NCBI GenBank assembly: GCA_017134815.1
Contig: CP071032.1
Location: 1,488,001-1,552,000 of the forward strand
Source: Lentisphaerota bacterium
Lineage (GTDB): Bacteria > Verrucomicrobiota > Lentisphaeria > Victivallales > Victivallaceae
Direction of reading: 5' to 3'
DNA length: 64,000 bases
Positions 26,853 to 35,102 of this stretch are shown here, piece after piece. Each line of letters opens with the position of its first letter. The stretch's first letter is position 1. The translations under genes were made by a program, and so were the position numbers. The notes beneath the pieces were generated by a model that had not been told where the DNA came from, ran no database searches, and saw only the letters and a program-made list of their open reading frames with translations.

Positions 26853-29800
26853 TCACTCAAAGATATTTCTGATCAGGTCACGCACCTGCTTGGTGTCGCT
26901 GCCTCCTGACGAGCTTGACCCGCTGCCTGATGAGCTTGACCCGCCAGAGCTGCTGCCTGAAGTCCCGTTCTGCAGAACGTCAACCGCATTTTCCAGGACA
27001 TTTTTCAGCCCTTTGCCGCCCTGATTTATTACCTTCCCGGTTATCCCGATTATATTGAGCGCATTTTCACTTATGAACCTTCTCAAAGTTGCACTGTAAT
27101 TTGTACGCGGCTGATAAACCGTGCCTCGCAAGGTCACCGGAAGAATAATCTGGTCAACGTTCAACCTGGAAGACATTGAAAGCTCATTATTGGTCCCAAG
27201 GCCGAGCGAACCGCTGAACATCAGCTGCCGGACAAAATCACCAGTGAAATCAAACTTGTTGATAAAAATACGCCCGTATTCTGTCTTCAAGTCAATGTCG
27301 CCCTTCTCAAACTTGATTATCCTTGAGCGACTCTGATAATCAGTCATATAGTTAACTACTTCATCCAGCTTTTCCGGACGTTGGCCACCCGGCAGCATGG
27401 ACTGTACTTTGCCAAGCACTTCAAACGGCAGCAGAACTACTCGCCCAATCATGGTTTTGCCAAAATCATTAGGGATTTCTATACTGCTCATCTCAGCTTT
27501 GGCATAGCCCTGCATGTGGTCCCAGAGCTCTGGCGGACGCATGCCGGAGCCGTGCACATTCAAATCAAGTTTATTTATTGTCGCCTTTGTATTGCGCATA
27601 TTATCCGCAAGTAAAGCCTCAAAAATCGGGTCAAGTACAACTTTGCCGCTTTTGGAGCTGACGCGATAAGTTAATCCCTCAGGCGTACTTATAAGCTTAA
27701 CTGCCGAATTGATCAGAGACTTGTTGACGTAGATATCAATCGGTTTTGCCAAAATTTCACGCCCTTCCGCCTTGATGCGTCCTTTGATGTCACAAGTCAG
27801 TTTTGAATTATATTTTATATTATTCAAGTCGATTACAGCCAGATATTTTTCCCGGCCGAAATCAAAGTGCAGCGGCTTTTTAACCTGCTCCTCAGGTTTA
27901 TACATTTTTGACTGATATTTCCTGTATTCTTCTTTACCAGTGTATTCAGGCTTTCTGGCAGTAAATATTTTCTTAAGAGTCTCAATATCAATCACATCAG
28001 ACTTCAAATCAATTAAAACCGGCTTATTCAGTTTCTGATCAGGCACAACTGTTGAACCACGCAGCACAACAGCCTTGGTATTGCCTTTAGTGACATCCCA
28101 GTAAAAGTCTTTGCACCTGAGCATCTGAGGTTTGAGCTTTAAATCAAATCTGGCCTTGCTGTTGACCTCCTGTGCAAGATGAGTCATCACTACATGGTGA
28201 GCCGCAAAAGCCCCAGTGATTTCATAATTCTTATACTCATCACTGATTGCAGTTTTTATATTTCCAGTAATCAAACCGTTTTTGAACTCTCCGGGACGGA
28301 ATAAATTTAGGAAATTGTAATTAAGGAAATGCACCCGTACCGCAATCTTGCCTGCCCCCTGCTTCAAGTCAGTATCGCCTGAGGCCTGAACATGTGCTGC
28401 ATCTTTACCTCCGGTTGCCATTTTTATGTCAAACTGATTGAGCTGCAGCTTTTCAAACTCCCTGAGTGCTCCCATGGCTGTTATATCCGCAGTAACGTTG
28501 CTGACAACCTTGTCACCTTTCTGTACATCGGTGCCCTGAACTGCCGCTGTCAGTCTGGCATTAATTTCCTGCCCTTGCCGATTTATATCTGCGACCAGCT
28601 TCCCGATAACATTACCACCCTTGAAGCGCAAGGTATTTTCAGGCAGAAAATTGGAAACCTGCCCAAACGGCATCCTGGTAAAATTCATAACCAGCTGGCA
28701 TTTCTCAGGTCCCTTATCAAGCGGCATCATCAAAGGCATAACCTGAAGCGTCATTACCTTGCGCTGCTGCCAGAACTCAAGTACACATTTCTTTAAATCA
28801 AGCGTCTTTTTCTTAAAGTCAACACCGCCGTCACTGAGCAGCACCAGACTGAAACGATCCAGCTTGGCCACATTAGCCGATATTTGCCGCCGCATCTTAT
28901 TGGGCAGCGGCAGATAGCGTATTGATCTATTGGTCAAACGCTTGAGACTTACCGAAAAAGTTCCCTTTTCCTCAGGCAGACTGCCGTTAAACATACCGCA
29001 GAAAGTCAAAACATGATTCTTGCCACGGGATAAAGTAGTCATAAAGTTACCGGCCACACCCTTCATGTCAGAAATTTTTACAGCAAAACTCTGATCACTG
29101 CCCACATCAGCAATGCGTTCATTATTTATACTGAAATCAGTAGCCCGGGTTTTTATATCGCCTTTTATCTTCAAGCCGTTTATATCGGATTCAAAAAGAC
29201 AGTTCACCGCAGCGCTCAAAGTTCCCTTATGAACTACAAAACCGCTTTCAGGGGGCAGGAACAGTTTTGCCAGCCTGAGGTCAAAATCGGTAATTTTCAT
29301 ATCCAGTTCCGGCGGGGCACCGGGAAACTTAGGGCATTCCTTGTAGACACATTCAAAAGGCTTTTTGACGTTGAGAGAGAAAACCTGCCGTTCTCTTTCC
29401 AGCATCTTCGCATCAAGTCTGGTTACCTTCAGCGATGATTTCTGCAAATCAAGTGCAAAGTCATGTTCTCCAGTAATATAAAGCGGCGGCAGCGGGTATT
29501 TTTTTCCATCTATAAAAGCAGCGCCGGCACGACTCACGGCAAAAGATCCCCGGCTGTCAATCAGCGTATCAGAAATATCAAAATCCCCGGCATATTTGAC
29601 ATTGACGAGCCCCGGATTGATATGCCCGGCAAAATTAGAAATCACACTGACTATCTCTGCCGAAAGTGGATTTACGTTGATTTTGCCTTTGATGGCAAAA
29701 GGCTCATACTTAACTTTAGAACTCACGTGAACACTGGTCAGCAATTTTCCCTCACTGACCTGGCGCAACAATAAATTTTTAACATTCAGCATCTTTTCAT

Positions 29801-30629
29801 TGCCAGTGGCATTAATCAGTAAAGCGAGGTTGCTGTTGTCAATGCTGATCCCGGTAACATGACCGGATGCCTTTGAAAAATTGGCCATCAAATTGACAGA
29901 TAATGGCGTCAAATAATCGTCAAACCGGCAGTCTACACTAAGTTCAAGCTGCCCGTCTTTAACGTTAATATCATTACCTGAGACAACTGAAACCGGGGTT
30001 TTGATGGTTATAGTGGATTTCTGGTTATTCTTGAAAACCGGAACCCGGATATTCAAATCATTCAGGCTGATTTTAGAAAAAGCAGTCCCCTTGCCTGCAT
30101 CGGCAATTTCCAGCACCAGTGAAGAATCGTAAACCGAAATATTCTGCAGATCAAATAGAATTTTATCACGACTTTCAACAGCTTTCTTGTCTTCATTCTG
30201 CTTATTTTTTTCGTCTTTCTGCGCACTTGCAGATTTTTGGTCTGCGGGAGCATCACCTTCCCAGTTCCAATTATTTTTTGCATCTTTGGCCAGCAGAACA
30301 GCGGCATTTTTGAGTTGAACATTTTTGAGTGAGATCACACCTGAAATAAGCTTTGACAGAGCAAACTCCGCTTCCAGGTCTCCATTCTTAACCAACGGCT
30401 TTTTGGTGCTGCCGACCTCCAGCCCGGTAGCCTCAATTCTGCCCCCGAATACTGACAGCGAAACCTCTTTGGCCGTAATACGAATTCCGGCTTCATCGCT
30501 GACAACCGGCAAAATTACACCAGTCACAAAAGAAGAACTCGTCACCACAAAAAATGCAACCACTGCCAGCAGAATGATTACAACAACTACAGATACACAA
30601 TACTTAACTATTTTTCTTGCTGTAGCCAT
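26853..30629 (-). CDS. Large AsmA-like envelope protein
   Basis: The protein is 1258 residues with one N-terminal membrane helix (about residues 10-32). An enormous strand-rich region follows, with repeats of the type ANFSKASGHVTGISIDNSNL and LNQFDIKMATGGKDA. The start EAGIRITAKEVSLSVFGG and GLEVGSTKK resemble the AsmA/DUF748 N-terminal domain, and the overall form recalls AsmA- or TamB-like proteins proposed to bridge lipid transfer between membranes. The C-terminus has a Ser/Gly-rich low-complexity linker over about 25 residues before a helix. The frame begins with TTG at 30644; ATG at 30629 with GAGGAG is preferred. It overlaps the K+ channel frame by GTGA. The family assignment is moderate. 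Confidence 0.75.
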   Translation of the reverse strand: MATARKIVKYCVSVVVVIILLAVVAFFVVTSSSFVTGVILPVVSDEAGIRITAKEVSLSVFGGRIEATGLEVGSTKKPLVKNGDLEAEFALSKLISGVISLKNVQLKNAAVLLAKDAKNNWNWEGDAPADQKSASAQKDEKNKQNEDKKAVESRDKILFDLQNISVYDSSLVLEIADAGKGTAFSKISLNDLNIRVPVFKNNQKSTITIKTPVSVVSGNDINVKDGQLELSVDCRFDDYLTPLSVNLMANFSKASGHVTGISIDNSNLALLINATGNEKMLNVKNLLLRQVSEGKLLTSVHVSSKVKYEPFAIKGKINVNPLSAEIVSVISNFAGHINPGLVNVKYAGDFDISDTLIDSRGSFAVSRAGAAFIDGKKYPLPPLYITGEHDFALDLQKSSLKVTRLDAKMLERERQVFSLNVKKPFECVYKECPKFPGAPPELDMKITDFDLRLAKLFLPPESGFVVHKGTLSAAVNCLFESDINGLKIKGDIKTRATDFSINNERIADVGSDQSFAVKISDMKGVAGNFMTTLSRGKNHVLTFCGMFNGSLPEEKGTFSVSLKRLTNRSIRYLPLPNKMRRQISANVAKLDRFSLVLLSDGGVDFKKKTLDLKKCVLEFWQQRKVMTLQVMPLMMPLDKGPEKCQLVMNFTRMPFGQVSNFLPENTLRFKGGNVIGKLVADINRQGQEINARLTAAVQGTDVQKGDKVVSNVTADITAMGALREFEKLQLNQFDIKMATGGKDAAHVQASGDTDLKQGAGKIAVRVHFLNYNFLNLFRPGEFKNGLITGNIKTAISDEYKNYEITGAFAAHHVVMTHLAQEVNSKARFDLKLKPQMLRCKDFYWDVTKGNTKAVVLRGSTVVPDQKLNKPVLIDLKSDVIDIETLKKIFTARKPEYTGKEEYRKYQSKMYKPEEQVKKPLHFDFGREKYLAVIDLNNIKYNSKLTCDIKGRIKAEGREILAKPIDIYVNKSLINSAVKLISTPEGLTYRVSSKSGKVVLDPIFEALLADNMRNTKATINKLDLNVHGSGMRPPELWDHMQGYAKAEMSSIEIPNDFGKTMIGRVVLLPFEVLGKVQSMLPGGQRPEKLDEVVNYMTDYQSRSRIIKFEKGDIDLKTEYGRIFINKFDFTGDFVRQLMFSGSLGLGTNNELSMSSRLNVDQIILPVTLRGTVYQPRTNYSATLRRFISENALNIIGITGKVINQGGKGLKNVLENAVDVLQNGTSGSSSGGSSSSGSGSSSSGGSDTKQVRDLIRNIFE

Positions 30630-30694
30630 GATCGATCTCCTCAAAATTTATCATGGAACTGATAATTTCAACTCAAATACCCGTTACATACTTA

Positions 30695-31138
30695 TTACAT
30701 GCCTCCACCAGCGAAAGCCTTGTGCAATTCTTCCTTGAAAGCCTCAAAGTCTTCAGGAGTTGGGTCACCTTTGGAGTTTTCAAGCCCAAGCCTGCCCATA
30801 TTATCCAGCATCCAGTCAGCAGAAGCGCCTGAAGGAAATTGAACTGAACCGTGTGCAACCGCACCGGGTTTGACCAGTTTGCTGATTTCTACAACACAAC
30901 TGCCGTCCCCAGCCGGGGGCTCTTCTTCAACCGGTACGATATCATCTTCGGTAACCTCCGGTTCTTCCTCCTCGGTTTCCCATTGAATGTTTTCAAGTTC
31001 AGAGGCCAGCAGACGCACCTCGAGAAAAGTCATTTTGCGTTCAAATTTCTCGTCAATTAACTTTTGAATCTCCGCCAGTCCAATACCTGCGTTAAGCTGT
31101 TCAGCCATAAACTTTTTAATAGCATTATCACTCATCAT
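30695..31138 (-). CDS. Small acidic conserved hypothetical protein
   Basis: The protein has 147 residues (or 146 if the second ATG is used). It begins with a helical region ending in FLEVRLLASELENIQW, then an acidic linker (about residues 50-78, mostly Glu, Asp and Pro), then a beta-type segment with VVEISKLVKPGAVAHGSVQF and SGASADWMLDNMGRLGL. There is no signal or membrane segment, so it is cytoplasmic. I recall similar sequences in Verrucomicrobia-type genomes but cannot name a family. AAAGG precedes the first ATG. It lies 65 bases from the AsmA gene on the same strand, so co-transcription is possible. Confidence 0.72.
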   Translation of the reverse strand: MMSDNAIKKFMAEQLNAGIGLAEIQKLIDEKFERKMTFLEVRLLASELENIQWETEEEEPEVTEDDIVPVEEEPPAGDGSCVVEISKLVKPGAVAHGSVQFPSGASADWMLDNMGRLGLENSKGDPTPEDFEAFKEELHKAFAGGGM

Positions 31139-31233
31139 GAAAACCTTTCATTCGTATTTTTCAAATTAATTTAATTATACAATACAAATAACACCCTGCA
31201 GGGCAAAATAAAACCCGGGTGAAAAAATTAATC

Positions 31234-32541
31234 CTATTTATCAAGCCTGATCCGCGGATCTGCCCAGGCGTAAGCGATATCAGTCAGCATGTTAATACCG
31301 ACAAACAGTGCCGCAGACACTATAACAAGTGCCTTAAGCAGTTGCAAATCAGAGTTATTCAAGGCATCAACTCCCAGGTAGCCAAGCCCGGGAATCCCAA
31401 AAAAAGTTTCCAGCAGCAGGCTTCCCGTAAACAAAAATGGTATTATTGCTGAAGCCCGGGTTATAATCGGAATCGCAGCATTACGCAGCAGATGTCCGCC
31501 AAAAACCTTGAAATTTGAGCAGCCTTTTGCCGCTGCAGTACGCAGATATTCCCGGTTCAGCTCATTGACAAAAACCGTTCGATAAAACCTGACGCCGCCT
31601 CCAAGACCGCTGGCAATACCGATAATGACCGGCAGCGTTAAATGTGCCAGTGTTCCCCATCCCCACACCGGAAACCAGTTGAAATAATATCCCAGATACC
31701 ATTGACCGAAAATGATAAATACCAGATAACTGATACTCATACCGGCAATGGAAACCATCACAATTGTCCGATCAATCCAACAGCCTTTATAAACCGTAGC
31801 AAACAGTGCAAGAACAATTCCCAGCACCAGCTCACCGATAAAAATCGGCACCATAATGCACAGTGATGGCCCGACGCCACGCCACAAAATTGCTCTTATC
31901 GGCTCTCTGGTAATTATGGTCCGTCCAAAATTAAGGAAACTGACATATGGAAAAGTCTTTTTGAAACTGACAATCTCCTGCAGTGACTTAACCAGCTGAG
32001 AATTAAAAGCTGAATGTTGCCTGCGATAAAAACTTACGCTTTTTATAATGCAGTTTCGCCCTCCAATAATCTCAATTTTATCAGTTGCGGGATAAATATT
32101 AATCACTTTTTCACTCCATTGCCTGGACACGAAAAACTGCCTGTCAATGGTTTCAAACTCCCCCTTAAAAATAATTATGCAGCTCTGCGGCACCTTGCCA
32201 ATGCCGAAATTTCTGGTAAAAGTCAACTGCTGCCTGCCAATGTCAAGCCCATCAGCAGTCCATTTAATTTTTTTCGGGAAAACGACCCCCGGCAGCTCTC
32301 TTCTAGCCGAAAAATCAGTTGCTGTAAAAGCCTCAGTCTTGCGCCACTTGCCGTAAATCAGCGGCAAATCAGCGCCAAGTTCATTGCGCAGGTCCTCTAC
32401 TTCACGCGGTGACGGATTTTTGCCAAGAACTGCGGCTGCCGGGTCTCCGGCTGCCACTCTGAAAAGCAAAAACGTCAATACAACTACTCCGAAAATAATG
32501 AGTATTGAATAAGCAAGCCTTCTAAAAATATACTTTACCAT
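31234..32541 (-). CDS. Oligopeptide-type ABC transporter permease (OppB/DppB-like) with large insertion
   Basis: The 435-residue protein has the N-terminal membrane helix and the motif AAGDPAAAVLGKNPSPREVEDLR typical of OppB/DppB permeases (residues about 29-52). The C-terminal BPD transport domain includes TRASAIIPFLFTGSLLLE and ETFFGIPGLGYLGVDALNN with the EAA-loop region. Between the LGADLPL segment and the second membrane helix lies an insertion of about 115 residues with many strands (residues about 70-185), probably periplasmic. No OppA, OppC, OppD or OppF gene is adjacent, so the partners must be elsewhere. AAGG lies eight bases before the ATG. It is transcribed away from the TetR gene. 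Confidence 0.85.
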   Translation of the reverse strand: MVKYIFRRLAYSILIIFGVVVLTFLLFRVAAGDPAAAVLGKNPSPREVEDLRNELGADLPLIYGKWRKTEAFTATDFSARRELPGVVFPKKIKWTADGLDIGRQQLTFTRNFGIGKVPQSCIIIFKGEFETIDRQFFVSRQWSEKVINIYPATDKIEIIGGRNCIIKSVSFYRRQHSAFNSQLVKSLQEIVSFKKTFPYVSFLNFGRTIITREPIRAILWRGVGPSLCIMVPIFIGELVLGIVLALFATVYKGCWIDRTIVMVSIAGMSISYLVFIIFGQWYLGYYFNWFPVWGWGTLAHLTLPVIIGIASGLGGGVRFYRTVFVNELNREYLRTAAAKGCSNFKVFGGHLLRNAAIPIITRASAIIPFLFTGSLLLETFFGIPGLGYLGVDALNNSDLQLLKALVIVSAALFVGINMLTDIAYAWADPRIRLDK

Positions 32542-32722
32542 GAATTATACCTTGAACTCTCCATAAATAAACCGCGAACTGCCTGCAATATGCAGTTCAG
32601 TGAAATACCGGAATAACTATACCACCGGCAATCCCATATCCAAACCAATGCTTTCGCAAACATTCATTTTTTTTACCGGTTAATCCTTGATTTTTCAAAG
32701 CACCAATTTAAATTAGTAATTA

Positions 32723-32734
32723 AAATGATCATTT
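32723..32734. promoter_or_regulatory. Candidate operator in the tetR leader
   Basis: A perfect twelve-base palindrome (AAATGATCATTT) lies 19 bases upstream of the TetR-type gene's ATG. Size, symmetry and position suit autoregulation by a TetR-family dimer, but no binding data or second copy support it. A short palindrome AACCGGTT at 33378-33385, between tetR and the adaptor gene, is a weaker second candidate. Confidence 0.35.
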
Positions 32735-32753
32735 GAAACAGGTATTTTATTAC

Positions 32754-33368
32754 ATGAAAAACAGTGCAAAAACAAAGATCATGGCCGCTGCGCTGGAGAT
32801 TTTTTCCAGGCATGGTTATGAAAACTCCACCATAAAAATGATTTGCGAACAGGCAGAAGTCAACATCGCTGCCGTTAACTATCATTTCGGCTGCAAAAAA
32901 GATTTGTACATTACAGTTGTAAATGAGCTCGCTGATCAGCTGCTCCCACGGATGCGCACAGACCTTGAGTCTTCACTCTTTAAAACCATTGAACAGCCGG
33001 AACGGTTTATTGAGGAACTTATAAAGCTGGCAATTTCCTGTGAAGATACTGATATTCACTCCTTCTGGCACGAGATAATGCACCGTGAGATATCCAGCCC
33101 CAGTGAAGCGTTTGAACTGATTTACGACCGTAATTTCAAGCCGTTCATTGAGAGCATCAGGCAATCTCTGCAGGCTATGCTTCCCGACTGCGACCAGTCA
33201 CAAGTGAAATATCTGCTTTTTATGGTGCTTGCCCAGATTCATATGATTAAAGGCGCTCCCGGCATGCTGACAGGTTATTTCGGAAAAGACGTTTACAGTA
33301 AGGAGAAGATACAGGAGCTCGCAAAAAATATTGCCGCCGTAACCTGCTACGGCATTCGCGGCATCTGA
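32754..33368 (+). CDS. TetR-family transcriptional regulator
   Basis: The product has 204 residues. Its N-terminal DNA-binding domain spans about residues 5-50, with the recognition wording KMICEQAEVNIAAVNYHFG and CKKDLYITVV typical of TetR HTH. The C-terminal ligand domain resembles the CecR/YbiH type, with DSPSEAFELIYDRNFKPF-like wording (actual SSPSEAFELIYDRNFKPF). A TTG at 32733 is in frame, but ATG at 32754 begins the usual basic N-terminal helix MKNSAKTKIMAAALEIF. It precedes an RND adaptor and pump, so it probably represses that efflux system. A palindromic site lies just upstream. Confidence 0.88.
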   Translation: MKNSAKTKIMAAALEIFSRHGYENSTIKMICEQAEVNIAAVNYHFGCKKDLYITVVNELADQLLPRMRTDLESSLFKTIEQPERFIEELIKLAISCEDTDIHSFWHEIMHREISSPSEAFELIYDRNFKPFIESIRQSLQAMLPDCDQSQVKYLLFMVLAQIHMIKGAPGMLTGYFGKDVYSKEKIQELAKNIAAVTCYGIRGI

Positions 33369-33458
33369 AACGCAGTTAACCGGTTTAAATCGCAGTAACC
33401 ACAATTTACGACAAGACATTATTGAAGTCGAGTTTTCAAAAAACACAGGTATGGAGAG

Positions 33459-35102
33459 ATGAGAAAATACATCAGACCCGCAATAATTATAGCCGCAATG
33501 CTGTTGATAAGCATAATATTGTTTTTGCTGCCGCGCCGCGGCAGACAGGAAGGATTGATACGCTCAGTCACAGCAATCAGACTGGAAAACAGCAATCCGA
33601 ACGAGACCATAAAAGTAACGGGTATTGTCACTCCCTGGAAAGAGGAGAATATCAGCTTTGAAGTAGGCGGCAGAATCCAATGGGTAACAGCCCGCAACGT
33701 TTATGTCTCCAGCGGCAGCGATCCGTACAGCCTGACCCGCAATGGCGATGGTGCGCTGCTGGCCCAAATAGATCCTGAAGAGTATGAACTTAAGCTGAAA
33801 ACAGCTCAGGCCCAGGCCGCAGCCGCAAAAGCCAATGTTGCGGCCAGAGAAATAGAAATAAGAGAAGTAAAAAAGCGCCAGCTCGACGCGGCAAAGGCCG
33901 ATGTAATTAATGCCGCCAGAGAATACAACCGGCAGCTCAAGCTGAAGAATAAGCAGGTTGTTTCTGAGCAGGTTTTCGAAAAGGCTGAGACCAATTACAA
34001 AATCATTCTTGCTAAATATCGGGAACTGGAAGCTACTGTTAATGTAAAAATTGCTGCACTGAAGGCCGAGAAAGCAAAATTCGAACAACTGCAGCAGACG
34101 GTTAAGGATGCTGAACTAAACCTCAAACACACTCGGCTGCAAGCCCCTTTTCCCGGTACAATAGCCGAAGTTTTTGCCGATGTCGGCGCTTATGTCAAAG
34201 CCGGCGAAAAAGTAGTCCGACTGATTGCAATGGATCCGCTTATTGTAAAACTGGATATCTCTCCGCAGCTTGATCGAAAATTCTTTTACTGCCAGTTTGT
34301 CCAGGTCTATCCGCCGGGCACCGACAAACCGGTAGCGGCGATTATCAACCGCAAGGCTTCCGTCGCTGATCAGCGAACCTTTACTTACAGTCTTGAACTC
34401 CTGGTACGTAATGATATTATAAATGCCACGCCGAACCTGCCGAAATCGATAACCCGTCTGCCGCGAATTAAAGCCGTAAGTCCGATTGGAGCTCTCCGCC
34501 ATGAAGACGGTGAAACACCGGTTGTAATTTCTGAATATATCTATAAAGATAAAGAAGGAAATTTTCTCTGGCTGGCGGAACAAACACCGGCATCCATACC
34601 GGGAGCTCCGGTATTCCGGGTAACCAAACATTATATCAAAGTAAAACCCGGTGAACGTGACATGCTAGGCCTGTTCAAATACCGGTTTATAACCTCGAAA
34701 AGTCCCAAGGTACGCCATTACGCGCTGGCCGCCGTCGGGGTGCCGGAAAACTTTAAAAGCGGCTCCACAGCCGCCCTTATCCGTACCCGCCGCATGTTCA
34801 GGCCGGGCGATCTGGTAAAAGTTCTATTGCAGTCAAGCGACATACCTGCCGGCATGTATATACCGCAGGCGGCTCTATGCAGCGACACCCGCAGTTACTG
34901 GGTTTATAAAATTATGCGCCGTGATGACGGCAGCATGTATGCCGGAAAAGTTTCCGTAAAAATTGACGGATACTTCAATGACCGCATCCTCATCAGGTCA
35001 TCAAAGCTTCAACCCGGTGATGAAATTATCAATGAAGGCGCCCATTTTGTTTCCGATGGCGAAAACATACAGGTCAAATCCATTGGACAGGTGAAATTGT
35101 GA
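33459..35102 (+). CDS. RND efflux periplasmic adaptor (HlyD/MFP family)
   Basis: The 547-residue protein has an N-terminal membrane anchor (residues about 5-25), a lipoyl/barrel-like half around GIVTPWKEENISFEVGG and a long coiled-coil hairpin (residues about 100-220, with the tip KNKQVVSEQVFEKAETNYK). The other half follows at LQAPFPGTIAEVFADVGAYV, then beta-barrel and membrane-proximal domains. It links an inner-membrane RND pump to an outer-membrane duct. It is longer than typical AcrA, with an additional C-terminal half of about 250 residues. It directly precedes the RND gene and overlaps it by GTGA, so the pair is translationally coupled. Confidence 0.9.
   Translation: MRKYIRPAIIIAAMLLISIILFLLPRRGRQEGLIRSVTAIRLENSNPNETIKVTGIVTPWKEENISFEVGGRIQWVTARNVYVSSGSDPYSLTRNGDGALLAQIDPEEYELKLKTAQAQAAAAKANVAAREIEIREVKKRQLDAAKADVINAAREYNRQLKLKNKQVVSEQVFEKAETNYKIILAKYRELEATVNVKIAALKAEKAKFEQLQQTVKDAELNLKHTRLQAPFPGTIAEVFADVGAYVKAGEKVVRLIAMDPLIVKLDISPQLDRKFFYCQFVQVYPPGTDKPVAAIINRKASVADQRTFTYSLELLVRNDIINATPNLPKSITRLPRIKAVSPIGALRHEDGETPVVISEYIYKDKEGNFLWLAEQTPASIPGAPVFRVTKHYIKVKPGERDMLGLFKYRFITSKSPKVRHYALAAVGVPENFKSGSTAALIRTRRMFRPGDLVKVLLQSSDIPAGMYIPQAALCSDTRSYWVYKIMRRDDGSMYAGKVSVKIDGYFNDRILIRSSKLQPGDEIINEGAHFVSDGENIQVKSIGQVKL

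Noticed and set aside
31190..31225. CCCTGCAGGG palindrome after the OppB-like gene
   Set aside because: It cannot form a stable hairpin with a loop and there is no T run, so not called as a terminator.
34116..34631. 171-codon minus-strand frame within the RND adaptor gene
   Set aside because: Antisense shadow of a clear HlyD-family coding region.
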